Source of the DNA: Strigamia acuminata
Taxonomy: Eukaryota > Arthropoda > Chilopoda > Geophilomorpha > Linotaeniidae
DNA: 64,000 nt
Assembly (NCBI GenBank): GCA_949358305.1
Contig: OX442323.1
Coordinates: 3,162,001 to 3,226,000, forward strand
Reading direction: 5' to 3'
Each line of letters starts with the position of its first letter. The first letter of the stretch is position 1. This document shows positions 35,324-57,586 of the stretch, in pieces. A model generated the notes under the pieces. It saw nothing but the letters and a program-made list of their open reading frames with translations, was not told the origin of the DNA and made no database searches. The translations under genes were made by a program, and so were the position numbers.

Positions 35324-36403
35324 TCATTTACAATATCTGTCCGATTTCATCTTCGCACGCCTGTCGAGCAAAACTTCGTGCAAATTTCCATCCTCTTTCG
35401 CCTTTTTCACCACAACTTTGCTCTCCTGGTTCAGCCGGATCTTTTTATCTTGAAAACTCTGGAATTGTTTGCTAGATAAAAGACAAGAAAATTTAATTCA
35501 ATCATAAAACGAATTATTTTTGTTTCTATTTTCATTACTTACACGTATTTTAATTCGGAATCTTTTCCTTTCTCCTCATCCGCATTTGAATCTGATTTCT
35601 TAACATCCCTCCCCGAAGAACACCGCACCTAAATTCAACATTTAATCGATGTTAACACGGAAAAACAATTCAATTTAATTCAATACTTTCAACACTTCGT
35701 CATCACCGGCCGATTTACTCTGCGCCACGATATCGGCATCCTCGTTACACGACAAAAAACAGTTGTTGGACCCTTGGATCGCCATTTTCCCCTAAAAATA
35801 CCAAACGTTACGAAACATTAAATTGATTTTACGCCTTTATTCCCAATTTCACCTCTTGAAAGACAACTTCCCAGTGTTCCAACGGTCCGATCGCATCCGA
35901 CCGACCTACGACCATGTCTTCGTGGTCCACTTTAAGGTATTTATCGTAGCCAGATTTCAGGGCGAATTTGGTCTCGTTTATTTTAACCGCGGTGAGGACT
36001 TCTTCGGGCAAAGGTCCTTCGCCCGGTTCGTGGGGAGCGCCGAGCGTGAATAAACCGTTGTCCAGTGCCCGAATGTAACATTGCGGGGCTAGTTCCACCG
36101 ATATCGATCCCGTCACCTCTTCATTCTTCGAGACAGTCCACCAGCCACCTGTTGTTACGTGGTTTGAATTTAATTCCGGTGTTTTATTATTAGTTAAGTT
36201 CGAATAATACCGTGGTTGGCGACATCGTCGTCCTCAATTTTGCGAATGGGATCGATTTTTCTTTTTCGTTTTAATTTTTTCACCTTCCTGGAATTTAAAA
36301 ATATGGATGAATAGATTGAAATAAAATAATTTCCTCGATTTTACCCCGATTTTTCGCCTTTCAACGACAGTTTTCCACGATTAACTTTGGTGTATTCACT
36401 CAT
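35324..36403 (-). CDS. FRG1: FRG1, actin-bundling and pre-mRNA-associated nuclear protein
   Basis: Six exons on the minus strand: 36403-36345, 36287-36211, 36148-35853, 35791-35687, 35628-35543 and 35471-35324, in phase, 256 residues (human 258). The N-terminus [20 protein letters not shown] is followed by a Lys/Arg-rich nuclear localisation stretch (KKLKRKRK). The beta-trefoil/fascin-like core follows ([47 protein letters not shown]), then QFQSFQDKK and the conserved C-terminus [18 protein letters not shown]1 acts in nucleolus, Cajal bodies and spliceosomes and binds actin. It is convergent with DCUN1D and divergent from N4BP2. A broken copy of its 3' half is at 14.1-15.6 kb. Confidence 0.96.
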
Positions 36404-36906
36404 GTTTACAAGTCGGTCGGAATCTAGCAAAGACATCCAATCACGGCGCTTCTCAGTTCCCACAGTTGGCCAATCACATCGCTCCATGTACTTTGGGCAA
36501 CAGATGACGACAGATGACACCACACTTGATTTTTGGATTGTTTGATACGATCTGTGGTTTCCTTGCTTTTTGTCACGTTTTAGAGATTTACCTGACAAAT
36601 TTTGTGCCCAGAAAATTTGTTTTTGCACAAAAAAATCTAATAAAATTTATTTACACCTAAAAAATTGGTGCAGAACTAGCCAAAATGTCTCATTCTTCCC
36701 CCATTATAACGATAATTTATGACGTCATCTCGGCATTTAAACCCCCACGTGTATGAAACCGTGCCAATTCTGTGATTCAGCCACCATATTTGTCAGCATC
36801 GTTCAGGGAACTTTTTGAAATGGGTCGTGCAAAACTTTCGGTTTGTTTGTTGTTCTCCACTATAAATTTATCATAACAAAATAATGCATGCCATTCTCGA
36901 TTCATC
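36404..36906. promoter_or_regulatory. Bidirectional promoter region between FRG1 and N4BP2
   Basis: 503 bp between divergent starts. Two forward CCAAT boxes (36437 and 36470) lie within 70 bp of the FRG1 start, and a perfect cAMP-response palindrome TGACGTCA is at 36720-36727, about 190 bp before the N4BP2 start. The motifs are seen; promoter function is inferred from the layout. Confidence 0.45.
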
Positions 36907-39900
36907 ATGCCGAAGAAAAAGCTGGACAATTATGAATACCCATCGTCTGCGGAGAAGGAAAAGACACTCAAATATTTACAAGACACGTTTGATAACCGAA
37001 TCGACCCAGATGTCGTTTACTTTATTTTATCAGAACGAGACTACGATAGTAATTTTTTTTTTTAATTAACTAAAAAAAAAACAAATTGCATAATTTCTAA
37101 TTTGTTGCATTTTTCAGTGGAATCCACTTTACAAGCCTTGCTGACCATATCAAACGAGACCCACGCACCTTATACGGAAGAACAAGTCCCGGAACTAGTA
37201 CCAGAACCGGCACAAAACGAGAACAACTGCGGCGAAATATTAACATTATCCGAAATATTGAATTCGGAAGTCATACCACCAGTATTATGCTGCTCCTCGG
37301 CCGAAACTTGTCGGATACAGACAACGTCAGACCGCATGTACACCCCATCGACGAGTTTATACCAATCGAACGAAGCCCTGTACACCGAGGAAAGCGCGGC
37401 CGACAAAACCACCGCGGATTCGCACGGCCTAGACTACGAACTATCGTCTCCGGACAAACAAACCACCACCAACGCGTCTCTGGACCGACAATGCACCACC
37501 CACCCGCTCTCGGAGAGGAAAAATTGGATCTCGAACGTTACCAAACCCGAAATATCGATCATCGAGAAAAAAAACGACCTAAACGAAATGTTAAGTCCTC
37601 AATCCGACAACTCCATCGAGGCGGACGCTGCCTCAGATATTATTCACGTCACCAGCCCTTCGCACGAGCCCCGAAAGAACAATCGGCCGTGCGTGGTCGA
37701 CGAAAAACACTTTAATCCGTCGGAAATGTGCGCTTCAAACCGTCCGCTTTATTACTTCCCGTTCGTCTCGTCGAAAGTCACCCCGTTCCTGCAGCCACAA
37801 CAGCCGTCCAATTTGTCGTCGTCGGCGGCGGACCGGGTGCTCGACATTCGGCGCACCGAGGAGAAACTGTTGGTGTTGTTGCGCGGGTTGCCGGGCAGCG
37901 GCAAATCGACGCTCGCGTCCAAGCTGTCGGCGCAGGACAGCGTGATCTGCAGTTCGGACTACTACTTCACGCACCGGGGCAAGTACAATTTCGATCCGTC
38001 CAGGCTGGCCGAGGCGCACGAGTGGAACCAGCGGCGCGCCAGGAAGTTCATGGCGGAGGGCAAGCCGCTCGTTGTGATCGACAACACCAACATCGAGGCG
38101 TGGGAGATGAAACCGTACGTGATGTATGCGCAGAGGTACGGCTATCGGGTCGAGATACTCGAGCCGGACACGTCTTGGAAGTTCAAACCGAACGAGCTGG
38201 CGCTGCGCAACGTGCACGGCATTACGCGCGAGAAAATACGGAGCATGCTGGATAGATACGACGGCAATGTGACGATCGGCTCGATACTGGCGCGGCCGAA
38301 ACGAGGCGTTGGTTCGCCGTCGGTAGACGACGACGCGCTGGAAGACGCGCTGAGCGACCGCACGACGCGCAGCAGCAGTTGTTGCGATTCGCCGAGGAGT
38401 TTGTCGAGGAGTTCGTCGAGCAGGGAGTTGAAGCGGTCGGCCAAGTCTAGCAATTCGTCGGAGTCGATTAGTCCCGCAAGTCCGCCGTTGAGTCCGGCGA
38501 GGAGTTTCGGGTCGCCGGTCAAGGACACGAAGGTTTATGTCGACAAAGTTAATTTGAACGACGGACGTTCGAGCAAGCACGGCGCGGCGAAACACGTGGA
38601 TAAGTGGTCGCGGAAAACGGAGACCCACGGCGACGGTTTGATGAAAATACAAAACACGACGACGAGGAAAGCGACGGCGAAGACCGGCCCGAAACCCGTC
38701 TCGGCAGTGATGAGCCGAACGAGCCGGGACATGCACTGCCAAACCGAGAGTCCCGTGCGAGACGTGATTTTGCGGAAAAACGCAGCGGACAGCTGGAAAG
38801 ATGACTATGCGAATGAGGACGAGGAGTTTTGGGGTTTCGACGACCGAAGCGGCGCGCGCAAGAGCTCGAAAGCGAAGGACGGGTCGCCGCACAGGGCCCG
38901 GAACAGGACGAGGCAATCCAAGGGCGATGCGCGTGCCTTGGAAGAGATTGTGCGGACTAGTGTCGTCAACACGACGTTGGCGGGCTCGGGGGAGTGCCGC
39001 GACGATGTTGAGCGCAAAGCGGAGGAGAATCCTCCGCCCGTGAGCAAGCGGACGAAGACGAAGATCGCCTCGTCGTTTGCGTTTCCCATCGAGCAATATT
39101 CGGGCAGGCGGCAAAAGAAGGTGAACGAGAGAGACGTGTTTACCACGTCGCAGTGCGCGAGCGGTTACGAGTGTTCGGTGCCGCAGAGTCGCGACATGTG
39201 CGGCGACTTTCCGCAGGTGACGGAGAAGAAGTACAGCGAGCTCAAGGAGTTGTTTCCGCACGTGCCTGGAGTGAGTCTGGCGAAGCTGATCGCCAAGTGC
39301 GAGGGGGACGTGGAGTGGGCGAGCAATTTGTTGCTCGACTCGACCAACGAGGTCGAGGGTTGCGAGGAGGTGCAGTCGGGCGATTCGAAGGCGCCAAAGC
39401 GGGAACTGAGCAGCCACGTGAACGCGGCGATCGACGAGGCGCTCAATTTGATCGATCGGGGAACGGAGGACGCGCCGACCGAGACGAATTTGGCCGACCC
39501 GGAGGTGGAGGCGCGCGACAGTCGGCCGGACGAGGAAGACGAGCTGGCGTTTGAACTGGAGCCGGCGTTCGCGTTGCAGCTGGAGCAGCTGTTTGGGCCG
39601 CCGAGCCACTCGGGGCAGAGTTGCGCGCGCAAGTTGTCGATCAAGATCGATTTGAATCTGGCGTGGCAGATCCACAAGTGCTGGGCGAAGTCGGTGCAGA
39701 AGAGGTTGTGCGAGGAGGACTGCGAGTTCGTGCGGAGGATGGAGGAGGAGGAGAATCCGAGGCGCGGGGGGACTGCGAGGCACAAGCGCTCGTTGTCGTT
39801 GGATAGGAAGAGGTCGAGGTCGTGCGATTCGAGGCACCGTTCGCCTAGGATGGAGAAGACGGACAGCGTGCCGAATATGCGAGATATTATGGACTTTGAG

Positions 39901-41240
39901 CTGGCGCTGCAAATGAGTCGAGAAGACGCAGTAAGGATTTCGATGAATTTCTGAGTTTTTCAAGCGCCCCCTGGCGTAAATAAGATAGAATTGGTTATTT
40001 TTTTTATTGTAATTGACGTTAATTTGATTAAACTCGTCATATGCACGCGGTAACGTGGGTTTATTTACAATGCGAGTGTGTTTGGGGCCTTGATTGCGAG
40101 GAAAATAGTGTTTTTCGCGTTTTAGTTTGATGTTTTAGACTAATTTCGGATTTTTTTCTTAGAGTGAAAAAGTGCGCTGCATGTGGAACGATGTCGACCT
40201 TGCAACTAAAATGAAACGGAAGTTGTTGTACGAGCGGTATCCGTTTCTGGAGAGGAGTTCGTTGGACGAAGTATTTGCATCGAACAAGTGAGCAGAAAAG
40301 AAGTGAAAATTAGAATATTAATTGGAATGAATGATTGTAATCGAACAGTTTCTCGTTACCTCAAACCGAAGAGCAAATCCAAAACGCATTTGGTGGTGAA
40401 CTTCCGCCGCTAGGACGAAACGAGGTTCACGCCACCAACGGTCAAGTACAAAGGTCAGGACTAGTTAGGAAAGTAACTGTAAGTTTTTAGCGCTTTGCTT
40501 AACAGGCTTATTGGTGCTAAATAAGCGTTCGGTTTTTGTAGAAACGTTTGAGTCGCGCTTCGGACGTGCCGTCGATTCATTCGTTTTAATTTCCTTACGT
40601 TTTCAGACGACACAATCGCCCGTCGTGACCCCCGTCGTGGAAGAAGTGCAGGATTTTCGAGCAGAGTCGGTGTTGTATCACCAATTGCGACAGGAATGCT
40701 TCGCCAAAGCTAAGGAGGCGTACCAAGGCGGCAGGCGTGGTGCGGCGAGCTTTTATGCGCAGGAGGTTGGAGGATTCGGAGGGGGAAATTGAATTTTTGT
40801 GACAGTTTTTGTCGTTGCAGGGTCACGCTTACACGGAGAAAATATGGGAGGCGAATAGACACGCGTCGATGAAGATTTTGGTGCATCGCAACCTGGGAAG
40901 GGACCAGAACACGATCGATTTGCACCTGTTGTACGTGAGGGAGGCGGTGGAAATGCTGGAGATTTTCCTGAAAATCAAACTGCAGGAATTGATGAATTGT
41001 AACGACCGACGGGTGGTGGTCGCTGTCATAACGGGGCGGGGGAAACATAGCGTTGATCAAGTACCGCGGCTCAAACGTGGTGTGATTAATTATTTGTGTA
41101 GAAAAAATATTACGTAAGAAGGATAATTTTGATGGAAAAATAAAAAAATTTATTATTTTATTTTTATTTTTATTTTTAGGTATCATGAAAAGCAAGCTGG
41201 GTTGATCGAAGTGGTGTTGACGAGAAAAGAGAAGCTTTGA
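36907..41240 (+). CDS. N4BP2: N4BP2-like polynucleotide kinase / Smr-domain protein
   Basis: Seven exons: 36907-37048, 37118-39930, 40163-40287, 40349-40472, 40607-40765, 40821-41113 and 41180-41240, in phase, 1238 residues. Domains in order: an N-terminal CUE-like helix bundle (residues ~25-60, DPDVVYFILSERDYDMESTL); a P-loop kinase (about 300-430) with Walker A LLRGLPGSGKSTLA, ICSSDYYFTHRGKYNFDPS and VVIDNTNIEAWEMKPY; a long Ser/acidic disordered linker; a helical segment with ELALQMSRED; a DUF1771 helix (LYHQLRQECFAKAKEAYQGG); and a C-terminal Smr endonuclease-type domain with IDLHLLYVREAVEML and VVAVITGRGKHS. This is the architecture of N4BP2, a 5'-polynucleotide kinase with nicking activity linked to ubiquitin. 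Smr proteins cleave RNA or DNA; substrate here is unknown. Exon 2 is GC-rich, unlike its surroundings. It is convergent with ZCCHC10. Confidence 0.95.
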
Positions 41241-41473
41241 CTGAATATATTTTTATTCATTATTTTTTATTTTGTTTTTCTTGTTTTTAAATGCAAAAAT
41301 AATGTGTCAGTATTTTATAGGCTACATTGGATATTTTTTTAACACGTTTTTCAGCATCTGCCATCATGTTAACATTGTATAATTTGTAAATAACTTAAGA
41401 ATTTTGATTTTTATTGATTAATTGTTGAGATTAAATGACCGCGAATGAATTTTTAATTCGGTTTATTAATCGG

Positions 41474-42721
<1,248 letters not shown>

Positions 42722-42917
42722 TTACGAATGTTTGTAATAAATTTAAAAAAATTAATTGAGCGTTGTTTATTTAAGTTTTTAATCCAAATCACGCGTAATA
42801 ACGAACAAAACGCTACGCTATCCACGTTTAATTTAATAAATTAATTTGAATTTTTCTACTTTATTTTCACCCTGCTTCGAGATTAACAGTTGTTGTCACC
42901 GCCAACGAAATTCGAAA

Positions 42918-45188
42918 ATGGCTACTTCGTTGTCGAACCGGGTCTTTTGGAGCATAATAGGAGGCATTACCGCGCTCAAAATCCTACTAATACCGTCCTA
43001 GTAAGTCGCCCAAACACTCGTTAATACCTCAAACAAATTCCAACCAGAATAAACAAACCGAGTGTTTAAAAACGATAATTCTGCTCACGGTGCCTTTCTT
43101 TGAATCTCTTATTTTAGCAAATCAACCGACTTCGAAGTTCACAGAAATTGGCTCGCCATCACGCACAGTTTACCATTCGACAAGTGGTATTACGAGGCAA
43201 GTTTCCTACTATTCGATTGAAACCAAAAAAAAAATTAAATTTATTATTTAAACATTTAATTAACGCGTTTTAGAGCACCTCGGAATGGACCCTCGATTAC
43301 CCGCCTTTTTTCGCCTACTTCGAATTCGCTTTATCGCACATTGCTCAATATTTCGACTCGGCTATGCTTTCTATACACAACCACAACTTTGCGAGCCACA
43401 TGACTGTACTATTTCAACGTTTGTCGGTCGTCGTAACCGATCTCGTCTTTGCTTACGGAGTAAAAGAGTAATTAATATTTTTTTTTTTTATTTTTTTTTT
43501 TGTGAAATTAATTTTGTTTTTTGTATTTAGATGTGCCGGATGTTTGGGTCCTGCGAGTTGGCAAAGCAGGAGAGATGTGTGGGTGCACAACGGATTTATT
43601 TTAACCATGATGTTATTTGGGAATGCCGGTCTCTTGTTAGTCGATCATATTCACTTCCAATATAATGGATTTTTGTCTGGCTTTTTGTTCATTTCCATCG
43701 CGAGGATGTTGCAGCACAAGCATTTGGAATCGGCGTTTTGGTTTTGCATTTTGCTCAATTTGAAACACATTTATTTATACATCGCGCCGGCTTATTTTGT
43801 ATATTTATTACGCTCTTATTGCTTTTTATATTCAACTCGAGGTGAAGTGACAAACACATTTTGTTTTTAATTTATTTGTGATTTTGTAATTTTTTATTTT
43901 TCAGACGGCGGAGTTTTGTGGAAAAGTTTCTCGATCAAGAATTTTAGCAAATTGTCGTTGACTGTTCTGGCCGTTTTCGGCGCATCGTTCGGACCGTTTA
44001 TTGTAAAAGTAAAATCAATCGGTACGACGATGTTAATCCGAACAAATATATATATAAATGTTTTTTTTTTTTTGTTTTTTCACATTAGGGTCAATTGAAT
44101 CAAGTTTTGACAAGATTATTCCCGTTTAAAAGAGGTCTCACGCACGCTTATTGGGCTCCGAATTTTTGGACGTTGTACAATTTGAGCGACAAACTACTTC
44201 TCGTCATTTGTAGGGAGAAAAATTGGCAGTTCGACTGCGGAGATAATTAATTGTGTTGTCTGAAACAGGTCGAAAAGTTGGTTTAATGTCCGACGCCAAA
44301 GTGGTGGGGTCCATGACGGGTGGTTTGGTGCAAGAATATCAGCATTCCGTTCTACCCAACATCACGCCCGCCATTACACTAATCTGCAGCCTCCTCGTTA
44401 TATTGGTAATGAGTATTAGAAATATTTGTATTTATTTGTTGATTTTTATTCGTTTTCTTTTTAAATTTTAGCCGGCTTTGATTAAACTTTGGCACAGACC
44501 GAGCATGCCGTGGGATTTCGTCAGATGTTTAGTTCTGTGCGCGTACGGAACTTACATGTTTGGTTGGCACGTGCACGAGAAAGCAATTCTTTTAATCATC
44601 CTCCCATTGACGTTAGTTTCGGGTCATTTAATCGGTCTACTCGGTCTAATCGGATTGATTTTTTAGACTTTTAGCTGCGGTTGATTGGGACGATGCGTGT
44701 GTTTACATGTTTGCGAGTCTCACGGGCCATTTTTCGTTGTTTCCGTTGTTTTATACGTTACCAGGTTTGCGATCTCGGTGAATGGAATTAAATTTTTATT
44801 TAATCGGTTAATTTGCAGAAACGCCGACTAAAATCCTCTTGACCGTGATGCACGCGATGTATTCGTGCTTTGGATTGTGTTTGCTCAACAAGTAATGCGT
44901 AGGATGTCTTAAGAAATGTTGAGGTGATTTAACGTTTTTTTTTTGTTTAGGGACATTATACACGATTCGCTGGTGTCCACGTTCGAAAAATTGTATCTTT
45001 TCGGCTTCGTGTTTGTGCAGCTTTATCATTCGTACCTGCATGAAATGCTCGGTCTGAATGAGAAGTTTGAATTCCTGCCGATACTTTTGTTTTCGGCCTA
45101 CTGCGCTCCCGGAGTTTTGTATTCCTGGCTGAAATTTTATAGAAACACGTTAGCCAGGTCGTTAACTCCGTGGAAAAAATATAGTTAG
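42918..45188 (+). CDS. ALG8: ALG8, dolichyl-P-Glc:Glc1Man9GlcNAc2-PP-dolichol alpha-1,3-glucosyltransferase
   Basis: Eleven exons: 42918-43000, 43118-43196, 43274-43467, 43531-43841, 43905-44008, 44089-44209, 44269-44405, 44472-44611, 44667-44764, 44819-44891 and 44951-45188, in phase, 471 residues. Multi-pass ER membrane protein of the ALG6/ALG8 (GT57) family, adding the second glucose to the lipid-linked oligosaccharide for N-glycosylation. Seen: the luminal loop [18 protein letters not shown] with its conserved acidic residue, [18 protein letters not shown], the catalytic-loop style [50 protein letters not shown] and [15 protein letters not shown], all family landmarks. Intron 2 (43197-43273) starts with GC; the reading frame requires this site. 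It is somewhat shorter than vertebrate ALG8 but has no internal gap in the motifs seen. Confidence 0.96.
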
Positions 45189-46224
45189 ACAAAAATCGTG
45201 TAAAATTTGACGAGGGAATCGTGGTTGGCGGAAAGTAAAGCGACTATTTTTGGTAAATTATGTTAAATGTATAAATAATGGATTGATTGGCAATTTTTTC
45301 TCTAATATACTAGTCTTATTTCATCGTGTATTTTTACATCACATGTTCACCTTGAATAATGGTAGCCATATTTTTGTGATTTTTAGACATCTTGAAACAC
45401 TTATTTTGTTAAGGCTTTAACATATTTTTGTATGTCGTATAACTAACTATTAATCGTCTATTTACCCACTTGAATTGTCTTTAGTTTAGTTTAAAACGGT
45501 CTATAGTGCACAGGCCCTCATCTTGTCTGGAAAATTGACTTATTTGTGAAATGTTTATTTTAAAAACACCAAAAATTATTTTTCAGTATTATTTTCTTGC
45601 TCTCTGTGTTTAAAGACTAAAATAGAAAATTCTATGCACAAAAATGGAAATTTTAGGCCGAAAAGCGAATTTTAGATGCAAAAATGAAAATTTTATGCAC
45701 AAAAATGGAAATTTTAGGCCGTAAAGCGAATTTTAGATGCAAAAATGGTAATTTTAGGCCGAAAAGCGAATTTTAGATGCAAAAATTGAAATTTTATGCG
45801 TAAAAATGGTAACTTTAGTCCGAAAAGCGAATTTTAGATGCAAAAATGGAAATTTTATGCACAAAAATGAAAATTTTAGGCCGTAAAGCGAATTTTAGAT
45901 GCAAAAATGCATTATTAGATGGATAAGTGTACTTCTTAGTTGCGAACTACACCTTTTTAATAAGGAAGTGACAGAAAAATTCCCTCGTAAATTATCCTGC
46001 AGGTGTGGGGGCCGGGTGCAGCCAGGTGGCTCCAAGCTGGCCCTAGTTTAAAGGTGTGAAATACATCGCAAAGTTCGTGTACTTAATTTATAACGTTTTA
46101 TTACAATTGAGCAATACTGAAAAAAAAACACAAGGGATAAAAATCTATGTACAATCCTCTCATTAAAAAAACTTGTATAATTGAAACTTGATACGACGCT
46201 AAATGCTAGACCGGTCGCTCACAC
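45189..46224. repeat. ALG8-kinase spacer with a ~40 bp minisatellite at 45610-45920
   Basis: About seven units built from GCAAAAATGGAAATTTTAGG, CCGAAAAGCGAATTTTAGAT and variants with TATGCACAAAAATGG. The rest of the spacer holds nothing recognisable apart from AT-rich DNA that probably includes both 3' untranslated regions. Confidence 0.8.
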
Positions 46225-55244
<9,020 letters not shown>

Positions 55245-56553
55245 TCTCGGCGAAACAAAGTTTCGGCGACGACTGTCGCGACTACACGAGCAGGTGATGT
55301 TGATGGCGAGTGGCCATTGCCTGTGACTCGTTATTACACGCTTCTTTTCCCGGCATTCGAGGCTTGGTTTCTGGGTGTGACCTCATTCATGCGCGCGGAT
55401 AAACTTCCGTCCAACAGGTAGACGTGCCTGCACCTTCTCGGAGGCCTCTCCGCGTCACCCCCGAGGTAGATTAAAGTTGGACGATACTATCTCGACGAGA
55501 AAACGATGACGCATCGGTCTCTCGAGGCGAGAAATTCCAATCGGTGCGATTTTCGGACACTGGAATGATTGTGCTGGCTTGCAATGGGGAATGTGAATGC
55601 ACTCGTGCAAAGAGAGACGTGAATAATGTTGGTTGTTTCCTGCGGAGGAGAATCAACTCTTTGAGTCCAAGTACTCGGTGTTTGGAGGTAGCGGGGCGAA
55701 GTTCACGAAGTTGAAATGTGGGGGAAAGGCGGGAATTTGGAATGTTTATATTTAGTTTATGTTTTTTTTTTTTTTTGGAAAATCCGGGTGAATTAATTAA
55801 TTTGTACGTGTTTGGACGGTTTATGGCGGATTTATGGTTGGGACAAGCTGTGACACGTTAATTTTACGTTCTATCTCGTGCGCAGATTGGAGCAATTATG
55901 TTGATTAGTGAAATGGGTTTATCTTATTTTGATGGTTTTTAGTTTAGAAAATTTGTGTTATCAGGTGTCGCGGCGATGCGGGATTCGCAAACAAAATGAC
56001 AAGAGCTCGCAGGGTCAATGGACTCTGGTGATGGCCGAGGGTCAACGGGACGATTCATTCAAATTGTGTACGAATTTACAGATTTAGAAATTGAAATCTG
56101 TGATTTTTTTTTTGTAGATTTGCGTGGATTTGTTGTGGAATTTGAATTGAAACGCAATTATTGCGGGACACTTGTGTAAGGCGACTTTTCTGCGATGAAT
56201 CGAATTGATTTTAGGTGAAAAATTAAATTCTTGTTTTAAACGTCCGTTTTTCCAAAGGAATTGTCCGCTGCCAGGACGAGGAGTTGGGTCACTTTCATAT
56301 TGACGAAATGATTTGCCGGTAGTCGATTCAAAACGAGTGAAAATTGCGGAAATTCTATTTGTTCCTGCATTCGTCGCCAGATGGCGCGGCAATTCCTGGA
56401 TTCGTAAACGGAAAGTGAGAGTGATGCGAGTGAGCATGGGCAAAGCAATTTATCCTCCACGCTGAAAGCTTCCCCTTCTAATTTTTAACGAGGGATTAAC
56501 GAGTTAACCAGAGGTTTTTGCCCTGACCCAGAAGAGGAAAAAATCTCAACCAC
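55245..56553. other. Intergenic DNA between divergent kinase and secreted-protein genes
   Basis: 1.3 kb with no recognised gene or repeat. It is more GC-rich near the kinase start (55250-55680), as expected for a promoter and 5' untranslated region. No motif cluster stood out. Confidence 0.5.
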
Positions 56554-57454
56554 ATGGCGTCCACGCGGAACATTCCTCACCTCTTCCTTTGTATTTTCAT
56601 CTTTTATCTAATCAATGTGTCCGATAGCAAACCGAACAAAAATCGTGAGCGACTTGATTTATCATTTGTGATGTTTATTTATTTAAATTGTGCAAATTTC
56701 AGGCCACCGCCACCACCAACACTTCATCGCAAAATGCACGTCGGAGTTCCTGTGGGAAGCGCTTTCAGCAGCGGGCAAGGGCAACGATTCGGCGACGTAT
56801 TTCCTTTCGCACGAATTGCACACGCTGGGGTTCACCAAAGACGGGATTCGTTCGCGGAGCATCGCGGCTAACTGGCAGTCTAAATTGACCGCAGCCCCGT
56901 CGGAAAGCGTGTTTTCGAATCTCCAAAAATTGGGCGCCATCGACCTCACGAAACGATGCGAGTTCTGCGAGAGTTCGGACAATGTTGGTTAGTCAAAAGA
57001 AATATAATTATAATTATGATTATTCTAACTATTTTTTTTATTTTTTGAATCAGAAATCTTGCCTTTAGTGCCGAAAAAGGTGGAACGAATCAGTTCGCGC
57101 GGCAAAATGAGCAATTTGGTTAAATCGATTAATAGGTTGTACGGTGAGCCCATCGAGGATAAAAAGGAGTTGAAGAAGCGCACGAAGAAGTTGCGACGAC
57201 TTCTGAAGACGTATTGGAGCGAAGAATCTCCGTGCGCGGATCAAAAGACGACGACAAAAGCGCCGAAGAAGAAGAGCAAAGGGCGCGGTGTGGACAGCAT
57301 CGAGGTCTGTTTGCATATGATTAGGGAGTTGATGGATCGAGGGTTGTGCGAAGAGGTGAACGAGTCGTTTCAGTGGACCTACTCGCAGCTTTCGCAGAGT
57401 TATAAGGATCAAAGTTTGCACGTTCCTACGGCAGTTACCGTCCAAGTTCCTTGA
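56554..57454 (+). CDS. Predicted secreted protein, family not recognised
   Basis: Three exons, 56554-56644, 56703-56987 and 57054-57454, GT-AG and in phase, 258 residues. An N-terminal hydrophobic stretch (LFLCIFIFYLINVSDS) looks like a signal peptide cleaved near residue 25. The mature part starts with a His-rich RHRHHQHF segment. A helical region with EFLWEALSAAGKGNDSATYF follows, then RCEFC (the only close Cys pair), a strongly basic region (KELKKRTKKLRRLLKTYW and KAPKKKSKGRG) and a helical C-terminus (EVCLHMIRELMDRGLCEEV). I recognise no family. The basic stretches could also fit a nuclear protein if the hydrophobic start is misread. It ends 132 bp from the convergent F-box gene. Confidence 0.8.
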
Positions 57455-57586
57455 GGAGAATTAATATTTTTGCACATCTAGAGATACGATTTATTTTTTC
57501 ATTTCAAGTCAGGGATGCTTTAGTTTTTAATTTTTTAATATACATGATTGTAAATTAAAGGCTTTTTAAGTTGAAAATTGTTCGTT

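Noticed and set aside
37735-39963. 742-codon minus-strand frame opposite N4BP2
   Set aside because: A shadow of the GC-rich exon 2 of N4BP2: Arg/Leu/Pro-rich, no domain, while the plus strand encodes clear kinase motifs.
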